Origin: DATGZX01 sp035296965
Lineage (GTDB): Bacteria > Planctomycetota > Planctomycetia > Gemmatales > Gemmataceae
Direction of reading: 5' to 3'
DNA: 64,000 bases
Assembly: GCA_035296965.1 (NCBI GenBank)
Contig: DATGZX010000057.1
Coordinates: 1 to 64,000 of the forward strand
The notes below the pieces were generated by a model. The model was not told the origin of the DNA, did not search any database, and worked only from the letters and a program-made list of their open reading frames with translations. The translations under genes were made by a program, and so were the position numbers. The number at the start of each line of letters is the position of its first letter. Positions within the stretch are counted from its first letter, which is position 1. Positions 1 to 7,795 of this stretch are shown piece by piece.

Positions 1-131
1 TTCTTCAACGTTTGATGCATCCATGCGCAACTCCGTTTGCATGCCTTGGGCGTGGACCTCCAGTCCGCCAGCGCAACAAAACCGAAGAAAACGAGCAAGC
101 CCAAAACGTCAAAACCGTCAATGGCTTTCAT
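1..131 (-). CDS. possible 5' part of a small membrane protein (runs off window)
   Basis: An open frame starts at an ATG at 131 and stays open to the window edge for 43 codons. It begins MKAIDGFDVLGLLVFFGFVA, so it has one hydrophobic stretch that could be a membrane anchor. No convincing Shine-Dalgarno sequence precedes it and I recognise no family. It would be divergent from the inositol-phosphate synthase gene. The frame could be open by chance; the rest of the gene lies outside the window. Confidence 0.25.
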   Translation of the reverse strand, partial: MKAIDGFDVLGLLVFFGFVALADWRSTPKACKRSCAWMHQTLK

Positions 132-501
132 CAGTCCAGGGCAGGGGTGAGGCGGCTCGGTGAAGCTTCAGGAGTCCAGAACCCTGACCCCCGACCACTC
201 TGCCGTGAGTACACGGGAGAGGGGAGTTCGCGCCGATATCTGACAAGCGGTTGCATTCGCCGAGGCTTGATTCGGACTCAGCTGCGTGCGAAAATCGATT
301 AAAAGATGACCAGCGCTGATACTAGAATAGAACAGACCGCACAGAACCGCGGAAGTCAGCATTGCACAAGACCGAGCTTGCCCCCTGCCCGAATCTATTG
401 CGCCCCCTGCCTTTCCGCTTCGTTCCCGCCGCGTTGCCGTGCCCCCGGCATTTAGTTTGCACTTTCGCGAAAAGGTTTAGGCAGCCCAAAGGCCAGCATT
501 C
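132..501. other. non-coding stretch upstream of inositol-3-phosphate synthase
   Basis: About 370 bases with no convincing gene. It must hold the promoter of the downstream gene. A TAGAAT hexamer lies at 323-328, but there is no good -35 box 16-18 bases before it. Nothing else was recognised. Confidence 0.5.
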
Positions 502-1716
502 ATGAATAATCGTCGTGTCGGACTGTGGTTGATCGGCGCCTTTGGCGGCGTGGGTAGCACTGCTGCTCTGGGCCTGGCCGCGCTCGCGCGCAACTTGATG
601 GACACCACCTCGCTCGTCACGGCCCTGCCGCTCTTTGCCGATTGCGATCTCGATCGGCCCGAACAGTTCACCGTGGGCGGCCATGACATCCGGCTCACAA
701 ATTACGCCCAGGCTGTCGCCGAACTCCACGAGCGTTCCAATGTCTTCGATGCCGGCGTCATGCAGGCCTGCCAGCCCACGCTGGCGGAGTGGTCGGAAAA
801 TGTCCGCCCCGGCACCGTTCTGAATGCCGGCAGCACCATTGTCCGGCTGGCAGACCTGCCGGAAGCCCAGCGTGCTGAGAGCGCTCGTGCCGCCGTGGAG
901 CGCATCCGCGCCGATCTGCAAGCCTTCCGGGCCAAGCACCATCTGGACCAGGTTGTGGTTGTCAGCGTCGCTTCCACGGAGCCGCCCTTTGAGCTGGGCG
1001 ACAACCACCAATCCCTCGAGCGCTTGACGCCCGCACTCGAAGAGGCCAGTCGACCGATCCTGCCGGCCAGCTCGCTTTATGCTTGGGCAGCTCTCAGCCT
1101 CGGCCTCCCTTACATCAACTTCACACCGTCGCTGGGTGCATCCTTCCCCGCGATCCAGCAGCTTGGGATCGAGCACCGAGCCGTCTTCGGCGGCAAGGAC
1201 GGCAAGACCGGCGAGACGCTGCTCAAGACCGTGCTCGCCCCCATGTTTGCCCTGCGCAACATGCGCATCCTGAGCTGGGTCGGCCACAACATCTTCGGCA
1301 ACCGCGACGGCTTGGTGCTGGACGACCCGCAGAACAAGGCGTCGAAGATCCGCACCAAGGACCAAGTGATTTCGCAAATCGTCGGCTACAAGCCGCAGAC
1401 TCATGTTTCCATTGAATACATTGAGTCTCTGGACGATTGGAAAACCGCCTGGGACCACATTCACTTCCAGGGCTTTCTGGGCGTGAAGATGAGCATGCAG
1501 TTCACCTGGCAAGGCTGCGACTCGATCCTGGCGGCTCCTTTGTTGCTCGATCTCGCCAGGTTGGCCCTGTTCGCCCAGCGCCGCGGCGAAGTCGGCGTCC
1601 TGCGTCATCTGGCATGCTTCTTCAAAAGCCCAATGGGTGTGGACGAGCACGATTTTTTCAAGCAGTTCCAAATGCTGGAACAGTATGTAAAGTCCCAGAC
1701 GCCCGCAGGCGCATAG
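502..1716 (+). CDS. inositol-3-phosphate synthase (MIPS)
   Basis: This 404-residue protein should convert glucose 6-phosphate to 1L-myo-inositol 1-phosphate with NAD+ as a recycled cofactor. The N-terminus carries the Rossmann motif (LIGAFGGVGSTAALG, about residues 10-24). The central and C-terminal parts show family blocks: NAGSTIVRL, NFTPSLGASFPAIQQLG, FGGKDGKTGETLLKT, SWVGHNIFGNRDG and GVKMSMQFTWQGCDS. The length fits the compact bacterial forms rather than the eukaryotic enzyme of about 510 residues. AAAGG lies about 9 bases before the ATG. The next two genes on the same strand are a TIM-barrel isomerase and a UbiA prenyltransferase, so the inositol phosphate may feed a lipid or Ebo-type metabolite (inference). 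The family call is firm; the end product is not known. Confidence 0.93.
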   Translation: MNNRRVGLWLIGAFGGVGSTAALGLAALARNLMDTTSLVTALPLFADCDLDRPEQFTVGGHDIRLTNYAQAVAELHERSNVFDAGVMQACQPTLAEWSENVRPGTVLNAGSTIVRLADLPEAQRAESARAAVERIRADLQAFRAKHHLDQVVVVSVASTEPPFELGDNHQSLERLTPALEEASRPILPASSLYAWAALSLGLPYINFTPSLGASFPAIQQLGIEHRAVFGGKDGKTGETLLKTVLAPMFALRNMRILSWVGHNIFGNRDGLVLDDPQNKASKIRTKDQVISQIVGYKPQTHVSIEYIESLDDWKTAWDHIHFQGFLGVKMSMQFTWQGCDSILAAPLLLDLARLALFAQRRGEVGVLRHLACFFKSPMGVDEHDFFKQFQMLEQYVKSQTPAGA

Positions 1717-1770
1717 GTGGGTGGCCAGGCTGAAGGTCTGGTAGAGTAAATTGTTGATACAAGGAAAACC

Positions 1771-1837
1771 AAAGCGGCGCTAAAGCGCCGCACTCCAAAA
1801 GTGCCTTCTTTGGACTGCGGCGCTTTTCCGCCGCTTT
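1771..1837. repeat. long imperfect hairpin between MIPS and isomerase genes
   Basis: Arms of 29 bases at 1771-1799 and 1809-1837 pair with only two or three mismatches around a 9-base loop. The arms read AAAGCGGCGCTAAAGCGCCG and onward, against a matching GCGGCGCTTTTCCGCCGC arm. No Rho-independent T-tract of normal form follows. It resembles a mobile intergenic palindrome more than a plain terminator. It could still end or process the MIPS transcript. Confidence 0.75.
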
Positions 1838-1878
1838 TGTTTCCTCTATTTTGCTACGTATAGCCACGGAACCCATTC

Positions 1879-2724
1879 ATGCAATTTGCCTTCAGCACCA
1901 ACGCCTATCTGAAATTTCCGTTCGCCGAGGCCGCGCGCCGCCTGGCTGCCATTGGCTACACCGGCATCGAGATCATGGCCGACGTGCCGCATGCCTGGCC
2001 TGCCTGCCTCCTGGAGGAGCAGAAACAAGGCATTCGCCAGGCGCTGGCCGAGCACAAGCTGGCTATCTCCAACGTCAACGCGTTCATGATGAACGCCATC
2101 AGCGATCCCCGCCAGCAGTACTGGCATCCATCCTGGATCGAACCCGACCGCCATTACCGGCGCATCCGCATCGACCATACGATCCGCAGCCTGACCCTGG
2201 CCCGCGAGCTGGGCGCCCCGTGCATCACCACGGAGCCGGGCGGCCCAGTCGAACCCGGCGCCTCCTGGTCGGCCGCGCTGAAGCTTTTTGTGGAAGGCTT
2301 GCAGCCGGTCGCCGAACATGCCGAGAAGCAAGGCGTTCTCCTGCTGATCGAGCCGGAACCAGGCTTGCTGATCGAGACCGCGGACCAGTTCCTCGAGCTG
2401 ATGCAACATGTCGATTCGCCCGCCATTGGCTTGAACTTCGACATAGGCCACTTCTACTGCGTGAAGGACGACCCAGCCCCGACGGTGCACCGGCTGGCTC
2501 CCTACATCCGCCATTTCCATCTGGAAGACATCGCGGCCACGCGCGTCCACCATCACCTGATTCCTGGGGAAGGGGCCATCGACTTCCCGGCGGTGTTCCA
2601 GGCGATCCGCCAGATTGGCTATGATGGTTGGATCACGGTCGAACTGTATCCATACGTGGACAATCCGGATGACGCCGCCCGCACGGCCCTGGAACGTCTG
2701 CAGGCACTTGGCGCCGGGAACTAG
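1879..2724 (+). CDS. sugar phosphate isomerase/epimerase (AP-endonuclease-2-type TIM barrel)
   Basis: A 281-residue TIM-barrel protein of the xylose-isomerase-like superfamily. Metal-ligand blocks are visible: LLIEPEPGLLIET, the DxGH block in GLNFDIGHFYC, IRHFHLEDIA, and the terminal glutamate of DGWITVELYPY. These are the Glu/Asp/His ligands expected for a divalent-metal isomerase or epimerase acting on a sugar or cyclitol. It starts 162 bases after the MIPS gene and stops 3 bases before the UbiA gene, so it is probably cotranscribed with the latter. EboE-like proteins of ebo clusters have a similar fold, but no specific substrate can be read from the sequence. An inosose isomerase is a reasonable alternative because of the MIPS neighbour. 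Confidence 0.85.
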   Translation: MQFAFSTNAYLKFPFAEAARRLAAIGYTGIEIMADVPHAWPACLLEEQKQGIRQALAEHKLAISNVNAFMMNAISDPRQQYWHPSWIEPDRHYRRIRIDHTIRSLTLARELGAPCITTEPGGPVEPGASWSAALKLFVEGLQPVAEHAEKQGVLLLIEPEPGLLIETADQFLELMQHVDSPAIGLNFDIGHFYCVKDDPAPTVHRLAPYIRHFHLEDIAATRVHHHLIPGEGAIDFPAVFQAIRQIGYDGWITVELYPYVDNPDDAARTALERLQALGAGN

Positions 2725-2727
2725 CGA

Positions 2728-3675
2728 ATGCAAAAGCAACTTGCCAGCTCCTTCCCGCGCTTGCCAGCTTCCGCACAAACCTATGCCCAGCTTGTGCGCC
2801 TGCCCAACGTTTTCACAGCCTTCGCCGACATCGGTCTGGCATGGTTTGCCGCACAGGCCACCGGCACCCCGGCCTCGCGCTGGCCGAGCTTTCTGTTGCT
2901 GATGCTGGCATCGGGCTGCTTGTACTGCGCCGGCATGGTCTGGAACGATTTCTTCGACATCGAGCAAGACACGCGCGAGCGACCATTCCGCCCACTGCCA
3001 TCGGGCCGGGTGACGAGGAAAGCCGCCGCCTACCTGGGATCAGCCTTGATGGCCACCGGCTTGCTGCTGTCGGCAATCGCGGGCTGGCTTGGAAAGGGCT
3101 CGCCAAGGCAACCTCTCATGCTGGCAATCGCTCTCGTGGCAGCCATCTTCCTGTACGACGCCTGGCTCAAACGAACGCGACTTGGCCCAATCGGCATGGG
3201 GACCTGTCGCTCCTTGAACGTGCTGCTGGGCCTCTCCGTGGCGGAGGAAACGCTTGGTGGGAGCGCTCGGCTGGGCTTGGCGCTGGTGATTGGCGTCTAC
3301 ATTGTCGGCGTAACCTGGTTCGCCCGCACCGAGGCCCGGACCAGCAATCAAGCCTCCCTGACGGCCGCCGCATTCGTGATGCTTGCCGCGCTGGTCCTCG
3401 CCTTGGCAGTCCCGGCCTGGCTGGACACGGGCAACTGCTCCATTCTCTTTCCCTACCTGCTGCTCGCGCTCGGCTTCTGGATCGGCATCCCCGCCAGCCG
3501 CGCCGCCAACCGGCCGACGCCTGCCTATGTGCAGGCCGCGGTCAAGCGCGCCATTCTGGGCCTGGTGGTACTCGATGCGGCCCTTGCTAGTTCGCTCGTG
3601 GGCGCCGTCGGCCTGATCCTACTTGTGCTGCTATTGCCTACCATGTACTTGGGTCGCTGGATCTACTCGACATGA
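2728..3675 (+). CDS. UbiA-family prenyltransferase, EboC-like
   Basis: This 315-residue integral membrane protein has about eight or nine hydrophobic segments. The first aspartate-rich UbiA motif is NDFFDIEQD at about residues 72-80. The second region is YDAWLKRTRLGPIGMG, about residues 146-161. The opening, QLVRLPNVFTAFADIGLAW, resembles EboC proteins of ebo/edb gene clusters more than ubiquinone or menaquinone enzymes (from memory of the family). UbiA enzymes transfer a prenyl group from a prenyl diphosphate to a ring, sugar or polyol acceptor at the membrane. The MIPS and isomerase genes upstream suggest a cyclitol or sugar-derived acceptor (inference). The other ebo genes are absent here. 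Confidence 0.85.
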   Translation: MQKQLASSFPRLPASAQTYAQLVRLPNVFTAFADIGLAWFAAQATGTPASRWPSFLLLMLASGCLYCAGMVWNDFFDIEQDTRERPFRPLPSGRVTRKAAAYLGSALMATGLLLSAIAGWLGKGSPRQPLMLAIALVAAIFLYDAWLKRTRLGPIGMGTCRSLNVLLGLSVAEETLGGSARLGLALVIGVYIVGVTWFARTEARTSNQASLTAAAFVMLAALVLALAVPAWLDTGNCSILFPYLLLALGFWIGIPASRAANRPTPAYVQAAVKRAILGLVVLDAALASSLVGAVGLILLVLLLPTMYLGRWIYST

Positions 3676-4021
3676 GCGAGCACGCGCTCGGCGAAGGTCT
3701 CCTGACCTCGCCGAACCCGCGTGCCATGCTTGCGGGCCCAGTATCCTGAAGGAAGTCCCACGAACCCGCTGGCCCACAAGCATGTCGTACTCCAATGCAA
3801 GGGGGCAGCGTCCATGGCTGCTCGAAAAAGATTTGCGGCAAGCACTGCCCGTGCCGATCATTCGCGGCTAACGCTGAAGGTGTTAAACAACACAGCGCAG
3901 CGTAAGCGGAACAACGCGGAGCGCCACCCTGGGACACCTGAATAGTCGTAGGGTTTCCTTAACCAAAGGGAGGCCTGAAATATCGCATCTGGGGTGCACC
4001 GCGACCAAGCTGCTCTTACCT
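3676..4021. other. intergenic region after the prenyltransferase gene
   Basis: The region holds the 30-base repeat near its left end. The other 300 bases show no convincing ORF. It separates plus-strand metabolic genes from the minus-strand PIN-like gene. Confidence 0.5.
3684..3713. repeat. dispersed 30-base repeat, copy 1
   Basis: The 30 bases GCGCTCGGCGAAGGTCTCCT plus TGACCTCGCCG-type continuation recur exactly at 11592-11621. CGGCGAAGGTC pairs with GACCTCGCCG around a TCCT loop with one bulged base. Both copies lie just after a stop codon, here 8 bases after the UbiA gene. The role is unknown: an RNA 3'-end hairpin or a non-autonomous mobile palindrome. Confidence 0.8.
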
Positions 4022-4963
4022 TCAAATCATCGTAGCGACGTCATACAGCACCCTTGCGTTGTACCTCTCAGCGAGGCCGCGTTTGGTGATCAGATTAACC
4101 CAAAATCGTTCCGTCACGACAACATCACATGATGGGATCGCAAGAGAGAGTGCTCCGATGTCAAGAACATCGTTTGCTTCCCATTCCTTGGATTTCTCCC
4201 AATGTTTCTGTGTGTGCAATTCAAGTTCGACGGAAAGAAAGGGAATCAGAGTCCAGAACTCCATTAACTTGTCCGGCCCCTCGGCGCCCCATTCCTGAAC
4301 GCTTCTCCCGATAGCGCGGAGACTTTCTTCCAGAGGCTTTAGAAACTGCATTGTCAAGCCTGCTCCGTACGCACGGCGCATTGTCTGCAAATCTGCGCCT
4401 CCGGCTACTGCTTCCGCCCGAACAAGTTCACTTCGCTTGGCCGCGTTTATTCCGATTGTGCGAACAGCATCGATCCCTGCTTTTCGTTCGGCTTCATGAT
4501 CAAAAGCCAGCAGGTCAATCCACGCTTCTGGGCTGTCTAGGTCAGACCTTAACGCAGCTGCACGCCTTTCAGGTATGCCCAAAGTCTGACGGATGTCGAA
4601 ATCGAATGCGGCCTCGACTCCACGAGCGAAATGCTGGGGAGGCGATTCATTCGTTGTCTTGGAGTAGAATTCCCTGACGGCCCAATCCACGTAACCTTCG
4701 AGCATTTGGGATGAGGCACGTAAAACGACCCCCTGACTTAGCTCGGTCATCAGGCGTGCCAAGATTTGCCTCTGCTCAAGTCTTGGGGACTTTGCGGTTT
4801 CTATTATATGGATAGCACTCAGAGGGAAGATTAGATCCCCTGCCCGGACTTGCTCCTTAGCCATCTTGAGTGCTCGCGCAAACCGCGCGCCATCTGCTCT
4901 GCCGGCGGCAGCCTTGGCAAGATCGATCCATTTGTTTTGGTCTAGGTAGACGTAGCGCACCAA
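4022..4963 (-). CDS. PIN-like domain protein, function unknown
   Basis: About 313 residues. The N-terminus YVYLDQNKWIDLAK has the first acidic residue of a PIN-like nuclease fold (D8) after a hydrophobic strand. The C-terminal block NDVLDIGALSLAIPSCDVVV followed by TERFW has the pattern of the last two PIN acidic positions. The middle (about residues 60-240) is helical and unassigned. PIN domains are metal-dependent RNases. The start is TTG at 4963 or GTG at 4960, both with weak ribosome-binding context. No antitoxin-like partner lies next to it, so it is not an ordinary VapBC toxin. The PIN assignment rests on motif pattern only. The neighbouring gene is also an orphan, which fits an accessory region. 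Confidence 0.6.
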   Translation of the reverse strand: MVRYVYLDQNKWIDLAKAAAGRADGARFARALKMAKEQVRAGDLIFPLSAIHIIETAKSPRLEQRQILARLMTELSQGVVLRASSQMLEGYVDWAVREFYSKTTNESPPQHFARGVEAAFDFDIRQTLGIPERRAAALRSDLDSPEAWIDLLAFDHEAERKAGIDAVRTIGINAAKRSELVRAEAVAGGADLQTMRRAYGAGLTMQFLKPLEESLRAIGRSVQEWGAEGPDKLMEFWTLIPFLSVELELHTQKHWEKSKEWEANDVLDIGALSLAIPSCDVVVTERFWVNLITKRGLAERYNARVLYDVATMI

Positions 4964-5244
4964 GCACCTGCAGAAAAAAGCCCTTGCCGCGAACGGGTCG
5001 GCGTCCGCCCCATCATATGTCGCAATGACTAGCCGAAGAAAGAAGCCAAGAAGGTTTGGGGAACCATCGAGCCTCGAACTGGCGCAACCAGTCTTCCGAC
5101 CACTCGCCAGCGCTGGGCGGAGGTCAGCAACCGTTACCGCAAACCCTGACAGCAGGTCTCCTCAACCCCGGGGAACTTGCGGTCCGGCAGCGAGCTGAGT
5201 TGGGAGATAGCAGGCGAGCGGGGCGCAGCTAGGTGCTGCTGTGG

Positions 5245-5859
5245 CTATGGTCCGTCGACTTTTTCTCCTTCCTCCAATCGCTTCAAGGAACATTCCAGGT
5301 TACCTGCTACCTTCTCTAACACTCGAGGGAAATACACCGCTAAATCTGCAAACCGTGGCTGGGGTTCCATGGGACCGCCGTGGTAGTGCCGAATGTGCCG
5401 AAGCAAATCTGCTTTTTCGGGCTCTGGGAGGCTGACCAACGGGTCACGGTCACTGTAGTCATGAAATGCCGAAAGATGAACGAACGCGCATCCAAACTTA
5501 TAGACAGATGCCGTCCATCCAGTCAATCTGTCGGCCAGTTGCGCCATTTCCTTGTCAGTAATCCGACGTCTCATGCCTTTGTGGGACCATAGTTTTCCGT
5601 TGACAGAGGCTTCGATCAATCGCTGGCGCTCTGATCGGTCTGCAATGGAAAGCAAGTAGATGACGCGGATAAGCGAATCGACCTCTTGCCTCAGAACCGA
5701 GACCATAAGTCCCAACAACCGGGCACGCAAAAGTAAAGGCATAGCTGCCTGGTGTTCGAGGGAACGTGAGCGGACCTGCCGACAAAATGTAGCCAGGACA
5801 TCCATAAATGAATCGCCAGTCTCGGTTAACAGTGAGTTTCCCACGCTCTTTATAGACAC
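5245..5859 (-). CDS. hypothetical helical protein
   Basis: A 204-residue soluble, mostly helical protein that I do not recognise. Features are QEVDSLIRVIYLLSIADRSE, a basic KGMRRRITDKEM segment, and FGCAFVHLSAFHDYSDRDP near residue 130, where a conserved-looking His pair sits. The amino-acid composition is natural and the competing frames are poor, which supports coding. The start is uncertain: GTG at 5859, or an internal ATG at 5805. The helical build with arginines and a late histidine recalls HEPN-type proteins, but I cannot show the Rx4-6H motif. It lies 281 bases upstream of the PIN-like gene on the same strand. Confidence 0.5.
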   Translation of the reverse strand: MSIKSVGNSLLTETGDSFMDVLATFCRQVRSRSLEHQAAMPLLLRARLLGLMVSVLRQEVDSLIRVIYLLSIADRSERQRLIEASVNGKLWSHKGMRRRITDKEMAQLADRLTGWTASVYKFGCAFVHLSAFHDYSDRDPLVSLPEPEKADLLRHIRHYHGGPMEPQPRFADLAVYFPRVLEKVAGNLECSLKRLEEGEKVDGP

Positions 5860-6565
5860 GCCCGAATGAGCCTGGTTCGTTCTCGCGCTACGATCCTATG
5901 AATCAATTTCTTGATTCCTGGCCAAGAGTACAATGGATTTTCGGTCCAGTCTATTGGCAGCGACCGACTGGCCGGTGCTGCAGGGCGAACGCATCCCAAA
6001 TTTCCAGAGACCCCTCATCCTATGTGCTACTGGGCTGACACTGCGCAATCTGCCGACGAAATTCTCGTGCCGGCACGGGCAGATCAGCGGCGGCTGGCAC
6101 AAGGTTTTCGGGGCCAGGCTGCGACAATGCGGATGGCCATGCTTCGACCGACACAACGCTCCTCTGCCTTCCCCCAAGGCCGCAAGCGATGCAGCCGGCA
6201 AACCAACGCTGTCCGGAAATCGTCCGCTCGTTCCCCTGTATACTGCTGCAATGGGCAAAGCGGACAACCTGGGATGCGTTCGCCCTGGCCGGTGCTGAGC
6301 CTTCGGAGCAACAACGCGCCGGGGGAGTCGGGGGGCTCTGCAGTAAACGTTTTGCCGCAGAAAAAATGGCGTCAGATCAGTATTCGGAGGCCCACGGTCT
6401 GAGGGAACACTAGCCCGGATGAAAAAGAGAACTGTCGCGATGGATCTCTTGGAGTAATGCCGGCCATGTGCGTTGCATGTCTGGCGCGAGCTTTTCCTCT
6501 GCGGGTTCTCGTGTGCATCTTTACACTCGGGAAAACTTGCGTGATCCAGCTTCAGGGAAACCGCT
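5860..6565. other. 706-base stretch without a supported gene
   Basis: Open frames exist on both strands (for example 5896-6639 minus and 5911-6402 plus). None has a recognisable motif or a good ribosome-binding site, and their compositions are rich in Arg, Pro and Ser as expected for shadow frames. It may be decayed coding sequence. The last bases hold the ribosome-binding site of the HAD gene. Confidence 0.45.
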
Positions 6566-7420
6566 ATGCACGCCCCGCAGAACATCATCGCTCTTATCTT
6601 TGACTTTGACGATACGCTGACTGATGAATCAACGACCAAACTCCTGGAAGCCTACGGGATCGATACGAAAGACTTCTGGCAGAACCGAGTGTCGGATCTG
6701 ACGAAAGCTGGTTGGGATTCCGCGCTGGCCTATCTCAGACTGATTCTGGATCACGTCGGGGAGGGAAAGCCGTTTGGAGACCTGAGGAACCAGACCCTTC
6801 GAGCCTTCGGCTCGGCTCTCCAATTCTACCCCGGCCTTCCGGATCTGTTTGCTGATCTTCGCGCGACGGTGGCTGCACATCGCTTGTCGCGGCCGGCAAT
6901 CGAGTATTACATCATTAGTGGCGGCCTGGAGGAAATCATCAAGGGGAGCAGCATCGCGCAATATTTTGATGGGATTTATGGTTGCCGTTTTTGCGAAGAG
7001 GGCGGTCGCATCCGGCACGTGATGAACTCGATCTCCTTCACGGAGAAGACCAAGTACATCTTCGCGATCAACAAGGGGGTCCCCAGCATCCGAGAGGACC
7101 CTTACGCAGTCAACCGGAAAATTGAGCAGGCAGCGCGTCGAATCCCTATCGAGAACATGATCTAAATCGGCGATGGCCTCACCGATGTTCCGTGTTTTTC
7201 GCTCATGGAGCAGTTTCACGGCAAAGCGTTTGGAGTATTTGATCCGCAAAAGCGTGAGTCGCCGAAGAAAGCCTGGGAGCAGCTGGTAGCACCCAGGCGA
7301 GTAGCCACCATGAACTCGCCTCGCTATGGGCCGCAGGATGACCTGGGGGCCCTTCTTCGCGCGGCTGTTGAAGCTATTTGTCTGACGATGGACGCTCGGA
7401 CCGGGGCTGCTGGGATGTGA
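6566..7420 (+). pseudogene. HAD-superfamily hydrolase interrupted by in-frame TAA
   Basis: The first 199 codons encode a HAD phosphatase. Motif I is IFDFDDTLT, the substrate-binding part is IISGGLEEIIKG, and the motif III lysine is in SFTEKTKYIFAINKG. Translation then meets TAA at 7163-7165. The same frame continues at once with IGDGLTDVPCFSLME, the HAD motif IV, and runs to a normal stop at 7420. In this type of protein the residue before IGDG is usually Tyr, so one base change from TAC or TAT to TAA explains the break. Without motif IV aspartates the truncated protein should be inactive. Alternatives are a sequencing error or stop read-through. AGGGA lies 8 bases before the ATG. Confidence 0.85.
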
Positions 7421-7559
7421 CGGATTTTCCGTTCTCGCTCCTTCTCTGAACCACCGCGTTCAAGTTGCGAACTGCATCTTTGGTTGTCGACTCGAGGGCC
7501 GAGTTGACCATTTCGGCGATTGTCGGCTTCGGCTGTTCAGGGCTTCTACCCGGTTCCAT
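7374..7559 (-). CDS. possible small hydrophilic protein
   Basis: A 61-codon frame starts MEPGRSPEQPKPTIAEMVNS and is polar throughout. A GGAGG sits 8 bases before this ATG (the frame can also be opened five codons earlier). It overlaps the 3' end of the broken HAD gene by 47 bases on the opposite strand. No family was recognised. The natural-looking composition and the ribosome-binding site are the only support. Confidence 0.35.
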   Translation of the reverse strand: MEPGRSPEQPKPTIAEMVNSALESTTKDAVRNLNAVVQRRSENGKSVTSQQPRSERPSSDK

Positions 7560-7795
7560 CGCAGATCCCTCCATCCGGCGCGGTGGTATGCTAAGTGGCT
7601 TCCTGGTTAGCTCATTCTCTCGGCGGAGCAGTCCATGTCAAGGCAATTCCGCGAGGAGAAAGCGAGCTACTTCGGGACCAATGGCCATGTTAATCTCAAC
7701 TCCTCGCCATTTTGTGCAAGTTTCCTGCCATTCGAGGTTGTCGGTCGTAATGCCGCGAGATGGTACGTTGGTGACCTTGCCGACAGCGCCGGCTC

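Noticed and set aside
322..1671. 449-codon minus-strand frame
   Set aside because: It lies opposite the inositol-phosphate synthase gene and its product is a low-information shadow; no family motif.
1846..2967. 373-codon minus-strand frame
   Set aside because: Antisense to the isomerase and UbiA genes, both of which have clear motifs on the plus strand.
5896..6639. 247-codon minus-strand frame
   Set aside because: No motif, Arg/Pro/Ser-rich random composition, and it overlaps the start of the HAD gene.
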